A stretch of 11,945 nt of DNA from assembly GCF_946187255.1 (NCBI RefSeq), contig NZ_CAMHRZ010000088.1:1-11945 (forward strand). Direction: 5' to 3'. A program made the translations under genes and the position numbers. The stretch is from an uncultured Ruminococcus sp. GTDB taxonomy: Bacteria; Bacillota; Clostridia; Oscillospirales; Ruminococcaceae. The notes beneath the pieces are model-generated. The model made no database searches and was not told where the DNA came from. It saw only the letters and a list, made by a program, of their open reading frames with translations. This document shows, piece by piece, positions 5,076 through 11,945 of this stretch (positions are counted from its first letter, which is position 1; every line of letters begins with the position of its first letter).

Positions 5076-7431
5076 AGAGCTTTTAAATAAAAAGGAATTT
5101 GTGATACTGGACGGTGCAATGGGCACCATGTTACAGGCAAAGGGTCTTAAAATGGGAGAAACTCCCGAAGTGATGAATATCGAAAAGCCCGAATGGCTGC
5201 TGGATATCCACAGGCAGTATGCGGAAGCGGGTTCGGATATAGTCTATGCCAACACCTTCGGCGGCAACAGGCATAAACTGGCAAAGTGCGGCTATTCGGT
5301 ACAGCAGCTTATCAGCGAGGGCATAAAGCTGGCGCGTAAGGCGGTGGAGGGGTATGATACTCTTGTGGCGCTGGATATCGGTTCCATCGGACAGATGCTG
5401 GAGCCTACAGGCACGCTGACATTTGAGGAAGCCTACGATATCTTCAAGGAGATGATAATCGCAGGCAAGGATGCCGACCTCATCGTGCTGGAGACCATGA
5501 CAGACCTCTACGAGCTGAAAGCGGGCATACTGGCGGCTAAGGAGAACAGCGATCTCCCCATCATGTGTACCATGACCTTTGAGCAGAATATGCGTACCTT
5601 TACAGGCGTTGATATCAGCGCTATGTGCCTTACTGCGGAGGGTCTGGGAGTCGATGCTTTGGGCGTTAACTGTTCGCTGGGACCCAAAGAGCTTTATCCC
5701 GTTGTGGAGAAGATATGCAAGTGGACGACACTGCCCGTTGTGGTAAAGCCCAATGCAGGTCTGCCCGACCCTGTGACCAACGAATACAATTGCTCAGCAG
5801 AGGAGTTTGCGGAGTTTGCGGAAAACCTGATACCTTTGGGCATCAAGGTGATAGGCGGCTGCTGCGGCACCGACCCGTCCTATATCGCGGCACTGAAAAA
5901 GATGCTGGATGGCAAGAAATATGTACAAAGAAATGTACATATACCCGCAGTGTGCTGTTCGCCCGTTGAGACTGTTGTCATAGACCAGCCCAGGATCATT
6001 GGCGAACGCATAAACCCCACAGGCAAAAAGCGCTTCAAGCAGGCACTGCTGGAGGGGGATATAGATTACATACTGGGGCAGGCGATAGAGCAGATAAACG
6101 CAGGCGCGGATATCCTGGATGTGAATGTGGGACTTCCCGCGATAGACGAAAAGGCGATGATGGTAAAGGCTGTCAAGGCTTTGCAGGGCGTGTGCGATGT
6201 GCCTTTGCAGCTGGATTCCACTATCCCCGAAGTAATGGAAGCGGCACTGAGGGTGTATAACGGCAAGCCGATAGTCAATTCCGTAAACGCGGAGGAAAAA
6301 TCACTGGTAACTGTACTGCCTCTGGTAAAGAAGTACGGTGCCGCAGTGGTGGGTCTTACCCTTGACGAGAACGGCATACCAAAGACCGCTGATGAACGTT
6401 TCAGGCTGGCAAAGAAGATACTCGACCGCGCAATGGCGATAGGTATACGCAAAGAGGATGTATATATCGACTGCCTTACGCTGACAGCTTCCGCCGAGCA
6501 GGAAAACGTTATGCAGACCGTGAATGCGGTGCGCAGAGTAAAAGAAGAACTGGGACTTCGCACGGTACTGGGTGTATCGAACATCAGCTTCGGTCTGCCC
6601 AGCAGAGAGATAGTAAACCACAACTTCCTTATGATGTGTCTGACCAGCGGTCTTGACCTGCCGATAATGAACCCGAATATCGACTCCATGACGGCGACCG
6701 TAAGGGCTTACAAGCTGCTGACGAATATTGACAAGAACTCTGTGGATTTCATCGCCCACTACGGCGGAGACAATTCCACTCCCGTGCAGAAGAAGGAGAA
6801 GAAGTCGGAGATGGATCTTCCCTTTGCCATCGAGAACGGTCTTAAAGGCGAGGGCGCGGAGATAACGGCAAAGCTGCTGGAAACTACCGACTCCATGACC
6901 ATAATCAACGAGATGCTGGTACCCGCACTTGACAAGGCGGGAGAACAGTTTGAAAAGGGCAAGATATTCCTGCCCCAGCTGATACAGACCGCAGGTGTGG
7001 CGCAGGCTTGCTTTGAGGTCATCAAGCAGAAGATGCTTGCGGAGGGCGGCAGCAGCGTTTCAAAGGGCAAGATCATACTCGCTACCGTCAAAGGCGATAT
7101 CCACGATATCGGCAAGAACATAGTTAAGGTGCTGCTGGAGAACTACGGCTATGATGTCATAGATCTCGGCAAGGATGTGGATTATCAGACGGTGGTAGAT
7201 GCGGCTATCGAGAATGACGTGCATCTCATAGGGCTTTCGGCACTTATGACGACTACTCTGGTCAGCATGGAGGAGACTATCAAGCTGCTGCGTGCGAACA
7301 ATGTGGACTGCAAGGTAATGGTAGGCGGCGCTGTGGTCACTCCCGACTACGCCGAACAGATAGGCGCGGATTATTATTCCAAAGACGCAAAGCAGTCGGT
7401 GGATATAGCAAGAGAATTTTTCGGAAACTGA
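5065..7431 (+). CDS. metH: Cobalamin-dependent methionine synthase, short form lacking the activation domain
   Basis: 788-residue enzyme transferring the methyl group of 5-methyltetrahydrofolate to homocysteine through cobalamin, in the cytoplasm. Domains in order: homocysteine-binding barrel ~1-290 with zinc ligands C203 (GVNCS) and C266-C267 (GGCCGTD); pterin-binding barrel ~310-570 beginning ERINPTGKKRFK; helical cap ~590-665; cobalamin-binding Rossmann domain ~667-788 with D678-I-H680-D-I-G683, H680 being the lower cobalt ligand, plus LSAL and VGGAVV. E. coli MetH is about 1227 residues; the shortfall is the reactivation domain, supplied by the upstream overlapping gene. The start is GTG 5065 with AGGAG (5054-5058) 6 nt upstream, inside the previous gene's end, implying coupled translation. 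A terminator follows directly. Confidence 0.96.
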   Translation: MGFRELLNKKEFVILDGAMGTMLQAKGLKMGETPEVMNIEKPEWLLDIHRQYAEAGSDIVYANTFGGNRHKLAKCGYSVQQLISEGIKLARKAVEGYDTLVALDIGSIGQMLEPTGTLTFEEAYDIFKEMIIAGKDADLIVLETMTDLYELKAGILAAKENSDLPIMCTMTFEQNMRTFTGVDISAMCLTAEGLGVDALGVNCSLGPKELYPVVEKICKWTTLPVVVKPNAGLPDPVTNEYNCSAEEFAEFAENLIPLGIKVIGGCCGTDPSYIAALKKMLDGKKYVQRNVHIPAVCCSPVETVVIDQPRIIGERINPTGKKRFKQALLEGDIDYILGQAIEQINAGADILDVNVGLPAIDEKAMMVKAVKALQGVCDVPLQLDSTIPEVMEAALRVYNGKPIVNSVNAEEKSLVTVLPLVKKYGAAVVGLTLDENGIPKTADERFRLAKKILDRAMAIGIRKEDVYIDCLTLTASAEQENVMQTVNAVRRVKEELGLRTVLGVSNISFGLPSREIVNHNFLMMCLTSGLDLPIMNPNIDSMTATVRAYKLLTNIDKNSVDFIAHYGGDNSTPVQKKEKKSEMDLPFAIENGLKGEGAEITAKLLETTDSMTIINEMLVPALDKAGEQFEKGKIFLPQLIQTAGVAQACFEVIKQKMLAEGGSSVSKGKIILATVKGDIHDIGKNIVKVLLENYGYDVIDLGKDVDYQTVVDAAIENDVHLIGLSALMTTTLVSMEETIKLLRANNVDCKVMVGGAVVTPDYAEQIGADYYSKDAKQSVDIAREFFGN

Positions 7432-7447
7432 ATAATAAGCCAAAAAG

Positions 7448-7498
7448 CTCCCATGATGAGTATGTGATCACATTATACTTTTTATGGGAGTGTTTTTT
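7448..7498 (+). terminator. Terminator after metH containing a 12-bp palindrome
   Basis: The outer stem CTCCCAT (7448-7454) pairs with ATGGGAG (7484-7490) and is followed by TG and six Ts (7493-7498). Within the 29-nt apical part is a perfect 12-bp palindrome ATGTGATCACAT (7462-7473), which could extend the hairpin. It begins 17 bases after the metH stop. Its 3' arm also holds the SD of the next small gene. Confidence 0.7.
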
Positions 7499-7729
7499 AT
7501 GACTAAAACAGAAAAGGCGGCAGTAAGCGCAGCGGCGGCACTGGTATTCACGGTGGGGAGTGTTGGGCATAGCGGCGGTATCGCCATGAAACAGGGGGCG
7601 TTTTTGCCCTCACAGGCGGTGTGTATCGAGGAGAGGAAAAGCGATTTGCCCGTTATCGTGATAAGCGGGAAGGAAAAGCCGAAGATAGCCTTCCGCATAG
7701 TTGAGATAGTACGCGGATTGATGCAGTGA
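7499..7729 (+). CDS. Small hypothetical protein with hydrophobic N-terminus
   Basis: 76-residue predicted protein. After MTKTEK comes an alanine/valine-rich stretch (~7-23) that looks like a weak signal peptide or membrane anchor, then a short polar region with basic clusters (EERKSD, GKEKPKIAFRIVEIVRG). I do not recognise the family. ATG 7499 is preferred over ATG 7484 because GGGAG (7486-7490) is 8 nt upstream of it. That SD is in the 3' arm of the metH terminator, so termination and translation of this gene are probably mutually exclusive states of the same RNA. No convincing promoter of its own is seen: TATACT at 7474-7479 lacks a -35. Codon use (ATA, AGC, GGC, GCG) resembles the neighbours, which favours a real gene, but it could be spurious. 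Confidence 0.5.
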   Translation: MTKTEKAAVSAAAALVFTVGSVGHSGGIAMKQGAFLPSQAVCIEERKSDLPVIVISGKEKPKIAFRIVEIVRGLMQ

Positions 7730-7763
7730 GCGTGAGCTGTAATATATCCGCCGTTTGCTGTAA

Positions 7764-7783
7764 CAGTACAACTCATTGTACTG
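7764..7783. promoter_or_regulatory. Perfect inverted repeat upstream of the addB promoter
   Basis: CAGTACAA (7764-7771) and TTGTACTG (7776-7783) form a perfect 8-bp inverted repeat around CTCA. It ends 7 bp before the -35 box of the addB promoter. No T tract follows on either strand, so a terminator is unlikely. It may be an operator; it does not fit the GAAC-N4-GTTC form of Gram-positive LexA boxes. Confidence 0.45.
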
Positions 7784-7790
7784 ATCCCGA

Positions 7791-7819
7791 TTGACAAAAA
7801 CTCTTCAAGGTGGTATACT
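7791..7819 (+). promoter_or_regulatory. Strong promoter of addB-addA
   Basis: A consensus -35 TTGACA (7791-7796), a 17-bp spacer and TATACT (7814-7819) with the extension TGG just before it make this the best promoter match in the window. Transcription should start near 7826, giving a leader of about 42 nt to the addB start at 7868. Confidence 0.8.
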
Positions 7820-7867
7820 TTCTATATGTTATTCGGGAGCAGTATGATGAAGCGGGAGGTCAATGCC

Positions 7868-10800
7868 ATGTTGGAGATACTTACAGGCGGCGTGAAAAGC
7901 AGCCGTGAGGAAATATTTATCGGCAGGATAGTAAAGGCGGCGGAAAGCAGAAGAAAGGTGCTTGTCATCGTGCCCGACCAGTTTTCCTTTGAGTACGACA
8001 AGCTGCTGTACACAAGGCTGGGGGCTAGACTTTTCAACAGCATAGAGACTGCGGGCTTCAACCGCCTGGCGGAGAGCATAGTGGAGAAGTACGGCAGCAA
8101 GGCAAAGGACAGAGCCAACGACAATGCGCAGATAATACTGATGTATCGGGCGGTAAGGGCGCTTGCAAAGAACGGCTCGGTGAAGTACTACAAGAACAGT
8201 CTGGGAAAAGCGTCCTTCATCGGGGAGCTGATATCCCTGCTGCCGCAGCTCAGACAAAGCGGCATAACCCCGGAGGTACTGCGCCTTGCGGGTGAAAGGC
8301 TGGAGGGTTCGGTATCGCTGAAACTGCTGGACCTCTCGCAGATATACAAAAACTATATGGACGAGCTGGAAGCAGCCGAGATGAAGGACTCGCTTTCGGT
8401 AATGGCGGAGGCTGCACTGCTGTGCGGCACGAATCCCGTTTTTGATGGTATGTCTGTGTTCGTATCGGCATTTACAGATTTTTCCTACGATGAGAAAAGG
8501 ATACTGGAGCACTGCATGACCCGTGCTGAGAGCCTTACGGTGTCACTGCTGCTGGACGATGCTTTTGTTTCCCGCTGCCGCACTCACCCCTTCGATGTTA
8601 CGCTGGGCACAAAGCAGGAACTTACAGATATGGCAAAAACTCACGGCATAAAGCTGAGGACGGGATACAGTGAGGACAACAACGCCAATTCCTTTGAACT
8701 CATGCAGCTGGCGGAACACCTCTTCGACCATGAAAGGACGAACTTCCGTGCGAACAGTGACAGTGTTCAGGTGCTTGCCGCCGATGATATGTACGAGGAA
8801 GCCGACTATATATGCGCGGAGATATGCAGGCTGGTGCGGGAGGAAGGCTATTCCTACAATGATATCGCAGTGACAGTGCGCGGGGTGGAAAACTTTGCGC
8901 CTGTCATCGAAAGTGCGCTGGAAAAGTATGACATACCTTTCTTCATCGACAAGCGCGACTGCGTTGATGCTTCCGCCATAGTACACTACATAAACGCCAT
9001 ATTCAGGACGGTGCTGACAAGGCAGTTCCGCACCGATAATATAATGAAGCTGATAAAATCGCCGCTGTTCGGGCTGCTGGCTTACGAGATATGCGACCTG
9101 GAGGATTACTGCATCCGCTGGAGCGTGGACGGGGATATGTGGCTGGAGGACTTTACCGCATCCCCCGATGGCGGCATGACCACCGAACGCATAAACAAGC
9201 TGAGGAAAGCCGTCATCGACCCGCTGATAAAGTTCAAAGAGTGCTGCCGCGATGCCACTGCATCGGTGATATCAAAGGCTTTCTATGAACTGTTGGGAGA
9301 ACTGAGGCTCTCACAGCAGACCTACTCTCTGGTAAAGCGTGTGAGAGCTTCGGAGAATGATACGGATACCGAACTGGCACGAGGACTTAAACAGCTGTGG
9401 ACCATGAGCCTTTCCGCTGTAAGGTCGATATACGAGATACTGGGTGATGAGCCCATATCTCTCAGGAGCTACTATGAGCTTTTCAGCCTGATGCTCTCGC
9501 AGATGAAGGTATCCGAACCGCCGCAGAAGCTGGACTGTGTCCGTGTGACAGATGCGGGACATTCAAGGACAGGCGAAGTGCGGGCTGTGTTCGCCGCTGA
9601 GGTCAATGACGGCATATTTCCTGCGGGCGTAAAGAGCAGAGGTCTTGTTACCGAGCATGAAAAGGAACTCCTGCGGCTGAAAGAGAATATCGAGATCGGC
9701 GCGAACGCACTGAGCGACCTGAGACATGAGCGGCTGGCGGCGTATACCGCACTGTGTGCGCCGTCGGACAGACTGTATGTGCTGTATTCAAGGGCTGATC
9801 TGCTGGGCAATGAGAAGCGTCCCTCTGTACTGGTAAAGGAAGTGCGCGAGATACTGAGCCTGCCCGAAAAGAGCATAAATGCTCTGCCTGCGGACTTTTT
9901 CTGCACCTCCTACAAAACGGCGTACTCCGTGTATACCGAGCATTCCCGCGACAACAGCAGGACAGTGGCGAGCATAAGGGACTCGCTGATGGGCTCGGCA
10001 TATTACTATAACAAGCTGTGCGCCCTTGAAAAAGCCAATTCCACCGATCCTTTCAGGCTTTCGCCCGCATCGGCAAGGGAAGTATTTTTTGCGGGAGATA
10101 CCGCTGAGGTGTCTCCGACAAAGCTGGATAACTACTACAAGTGTCCCTTCATGTATTTCTGCAATTACGGTCTGCATCTCAGCCGTTCGCAGAAAATGGA
10201 TATGGACGGGCTCAACAAGGGTCTGCTGATACATGACGTGCTGGAAAAAGCCATAGGAACCGCAGGCGACCCGCAGGAGAACCGCAAAAGGTTCCTTGAT
10301 ATGACGGAGGAACAGATGACAGCGCTGATAGAGGACTGCTTTGAGCGGTACTACAAAGAGGTGTTCTGCGGTGATTTCGGCAAAAGCAGGACATTCATGT
10401 ACCGCTTCGAGAAGATGAAGCATCAGGCGTTCAATATAGTTAACTATGTTCAGCGGGAGCTCTCAAACGGCAGCTTTGCCCCTGCGGTAACGGAATACAG
10501 GCTCACCAATGAGAACGGTGAAGATCATCTTGACCTCACTTTGAAAGACGGCAGACACATCGTGCTGGTGGGCACCATCGATCGTGCGGATATATGCGAG
10601 GACGAAGAGGGCAGGCAGTATGTGCGAATAATCGACTACAAGTTCCGCAGGCACGTCGGATTTGATCTGGGGGAGCTGTACTGCGGGCTGAATTTGCAGA
10701 TGCTGATATATCTTTCGGTGCTGCTTGAAACGGGCAACCCTGTAAATCCCGACAATGAACTGCAGCAGGCGGGCGTGTTCTATCTCAAACTCATCTCCGA

Positions 10801-11212
10801 CGGGCAGACGTTTTCGGGGGACAGCGAACTATCGGAGGATGTGCTGTACAATGCGGCGTGTCAGTCCGCCATAAGTGCGTTTTCCCGAAAGGGCAGGATA
10901 TCGGATATAGCCGCCGTCAATGAAAAGCTGGACAGCGGCATCGGCAAGACGGCACTGAATAATCTCACCATGAGCGATGCCATGTTCACAGCCATGAGGA
11001 TATTTGCAAAGCGCAAGGTAGTGGAATACGGCGACCGCCTGCTGGAGGGCGATATAGATGCCGATCCGCTGAAAGATATCTGCGGGTACTGTCAGTTTGC
11101 GGGTATATGCGGCAGAGCTTTCCCCGATGAGCCCCGAACAGGTTCAAAGGAACAGATGAAGGAAGTTCTGGAGGAAATAGTAAAAGAAAACGGAAAGGAG
11201 GAAGAAAATTGA
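7868..11212 (+). CDS. addB: ATP-dependent helicase/nuclease subunit B
   Basis: 1114-residue AddB, partner of AddA in the AddAB complex that resects double-strand breaks for RecA-dependent repair. B. subtilis AddB is about 1166 residues. The nuclease domain is at the C-terminus: H789 in GLLIHDVLEKA, D905 and D908 in GTIDRAD, and D923-Y-K925 in RIIDYKFRR. The Fe-S cysteines are present: C759 (YYKCPF), then C1072-x2-C1075-x5-C1081. The N-terminal block reads ILTGGVKSSREEIF where many AddB proteins have a GxxGxGKT/S Walker A, so ATP binding at this site is probably lost, as in RexB-type subunits. ATG 7868 is chosen because GGAGG (7855-7859) lies 8 nt upstream and the protein then starts MLEILTG; the in-frame ATG 7826 coincides with the predicted transcript start. 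The stop overlaps addA by 4 bases. Confidence 0.94.
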   Translation: MLEILTGGVKSSREEIFIGRIVKAAESRRKVLVIVPDQFSFEYDKLLYTRLGARLFNSIETAGFNRLAESIVEKYGSKAKDRANDNAQIILMYRAVRALAKNGSVKYYKNSLGKASFIGELISLLPQLRQSGITPEVLRLAGERLEGSVSLKLLDLSQIYKNYMDELEAAEMKDSLSVMAEAALLCGTNPVFDGMSVFVSAFTDFSYDEKRILEHCMTRAESLTVSLLLDDAFVSRCRTHPFDVTLGTKQELTDMAKTHGIKLRTGYSEDNNANSFELMQLAEHLFDHERTNFRANSDSVQVLAADDMYEEADYICAEICRLVREEGYSYNDIAVTVRGVENFAPVIESALEKYDIPFFIDKRDCVDASAIVHYINAIFRTVLTRQFRTDNIMKLIKSPLFGLLAYEICDLEDYCIRWSVDGDMWLEDFTASPDGGMTTERINKLRKAVIDPLIKFKECCRDATASVISKAFYELLGELRLSQQTYSLVKRVRASENDTDTELARGLKQLWTMSLSAVRSIYEILGDEPISLRSYYELFSLMLSQMKVSEPPQKLDCVRVTDAGHSRTGEVRAVFAAEVNDGIFPAGVKSRGLVTEHEKELLRLKENIEIGANALSDLRHERLAAYTALCAPSDRLYVLYSRADLLGNEKRPSVLVKEVREILSLPEKSINALPADFFCTSYKTAYSVYTEHSRDNSRTVASIRDSLMGSAYYYNKLCALEKANSTDPFRLSPASAREVFFAGDTAEVSPTKLDNYYKCPFMYFCNYGLHLSRSQKMDMDGLNKGLLIHDVLEKAIGTAGDPQENRKRFLDMTEEQMTALIEDCFERYYKEVFCGDFGKSRTFMYRFEKMKHQAFNIVNYVQRELSNGSFAPAVTEYRLTNENGEDHLDLTLKDGRHIVLVGTIDRADICEDEEGRQYVRIIDYKFRRHVGFDLGELYCGLNLQMLIYLSVLLETGNPVNPDNELQQAGVFYLKLISDGQTFSGDSELSEDVLYNAACQSAISAFSRKGRISDIAAVNEKLDSGIGKTALNNLTMSDAMFTAMRIFAKRKVVEYGDRLLEGDIDADPLKDICGYCQFAGICGRAFPDEPRTGSKEQMKEVLEEIVKENGKEEEN

Positions 11213-11945
11213 GCGTTTCATGGACGAAGGATCAGGAGAGAGCCATAACCTCTTACGGCAGAGGCGTTACTGTATCCGCAGCGGCAGGCAGCGGAAAGAC
11301 TGCTGTACTCATCGAGAGGATAATAAGACTGCTGACCGATAAGGACAAGAAGATACCCGCCGACAAGCTGCTGGCTGTGACGTTCACCATCGATGCTGCC
11401 GCACAGATGCGCGACAAGCTGAACGAAGCCTTTGAGGAGAAGCTGCGGGAGGATCCCGAAGATACATGGGTGCTGCAGCAGCAGGATCTGGTACAGCTGG
11501 CAAGGATATCCACGATAGACTCCTTCTGCTTTGATATAGTCAAGGAGAACCTTAACAAGTTCGAGTTTTCGGGCGGCTTGAAGATACTGGGAGATGCAGA
11601 GCGTGAGAACGTTTTTGCGGCAGCCTTTGAACAGGCGGCAGAGGAACTTTGCGCCGATCATCCCAAAGAATACGAGATGCTGGACAACTTCTTCCCTGTG
11701 GAGAGCGGTGAGCTGAAAAATGCAGTCAAAGCGCTGTATGACCATTTGCAGTCTATCTGCCACACAGACAGGTGGATAAGGGAGACAGAGGAGAACTACC
11801 GCAGTGAGGAGTTCTTTGAGCGTATATACGACAGCGCCTTTGAACGGCTGGAACTGGTGCTGAAAAAGGCGGCGGCAATGGCGGAGGATGCACGCTACTG
11901 CTTTAATTATACCATCGCGGCAGAGGGCAAGGAGTTCCGTTTCAG
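11209..11945 (+). CDS. addA: ATP-dependent helicase/nuclease subunit A, 5' part (runs off window)
   Basis: The first 245 residues of AddA, a UvrD/Rep-type helicase with a C-terminal nuclease domain, are visible; the whole protein is normally about 1200 residues. The N-terminus has the Q-motif-like WTKDQERAI, then Walker A AAAGSGKT with K30, motif Ia AVTFTIDAAAQMRDKL, and an ARISTIDSFCFDIV block. Most AddA proteins have NAAA and STIHSFC at the last two; here they are DAAA and STIDSFC. The start is TTG 11209, overlapping the addB stop as TTGA, with AGGAGG (11196-11201) 7 nt upstream. The frame stays open to the end of the window. AddA and AddB are made from one transcript and probably in coupled translation. 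Confidence 0.93.
   Translation, partial: MSVSWTKDQERAITSYGRGVTVSAAAGSGKTAVLIERIIRLLTDKDKKIPADKLLAVTFTIDAAAQMRDKLNEAFEEKLREDPEDTWVLQQQDLVQLARISTIDSFCFDIVKENLNKFEFSGGLKILGDAERENVFAAAFEQAAEELCADHPKEYEMLDNFFPVESGELKNAVKALYDHLQSICHTDRWIRETEENYRSEEFFERIYDSAFERLELVLKKAAAMAEDARYCFNYTIAAEGKEFRF

Noticed and set aside
4410..5129. A 239-codon minus-strand frame opposite the MetH reactivation protein
   Set aside because: The + strand protein has the RFSPGYGDLP motif and a good SD; the minus frame has no family resemblance.
7462..7473. ATGTGATCACAT as a CRP-type site (TGTGA-TCACA)
   Set aside because: The 6-bp spacer of CRP sites is missing and the palindrome lies in a terminator, not at a promoter.
7826..7867. 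ATG 7826 as the addB start
   Set aside because: It coincides with the predicted transcription start and has no SD, whereas ATG 7868 has GGAGG at 8 nt and matches the usual AddB N-terminus.
7829..8512. A 227-codon minus-strand frame opposite the start of addB
   Set aside because: Shadow of a well-supported addB gene; it would also run across the addB start with no plausible role.

Overview
The window looks like chromosomal DNA of a Ruminococcus-type gut Clostridium (Firmicutes, Oscillospiraceae/Ruminococcaceae). The reasons are Gram-positive-style strong Shine-Dalgarno (SD) sites (AGGAGG variants), SigA-like promoters with 17-bp spacers, frequent ATA isoleucine codons, an AddAB rather than RecBCD system, and a GH13 branching enzyme. 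This assignment is by pattern, not by a search. Every supported gene is on the + strand; there are no tRNA or rRNA genes, insertion sequences or CRISPR arrays. The content is essentially housekeeping.

Layout. (1) 1-1047: 3' part of glgB (glycogen branching enzyme). (2) 1071-1164: a near-consensus promoter followed almost at once by an intrinsic terminator, then a small acidic lipoprotein gene (1195-1857). (3) 1880-3904: a promoter flanked by two related inverted repeats, then three genes joined by 4-base overlaps: an NrtR-like Nudix regulator, a NADAR protein and ammonia-dependent NAD synthetase. This is an NAD/ADP-ribose operon that ends in a strong hairpin terminator (3928-3966). (4) 3967-4330: an AT-rich, gene-free stretch carrying several copies of TTTTACTGCA. 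Copies left of about 4119.5 face one way and copies right of it face the other, mirrored about one axis. (5) 4317-7498: promoter, a stand-alone MetH reactivation-domain protein overlapping a 788-residue cobalamin-dependent methionine synthase that lacks that domain, and a terminator. (6) 7499-7729: a small hypothetical membrane-anchored or secreted protein whose SD lies in the terminator's 3' arm. (7) 7764-11945: inverted repeat, strong promoter, addB, and the 5' part of addA (a recombination helicase-nuclease).

How the genes work together. NrtR-like proteins sense ADP-ribose and control NAD synthesis genes; here the regulator is co-transcribed with nadE and with a NADAR protein, a family that handles ADP-ribosyl compounds. 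The two met genes together make up one split methionine synthase. AddB and AddA form one heterodimer for double-strand-break processing.

No clearly new multi-gene system was found. The items most worth a second look are the mirrored repeat array at 3974-4265, the Nudix-NADAR-nadE operon with its candidate operators and probable CTG start, and the promoter-terminator pair at 1071-1164.
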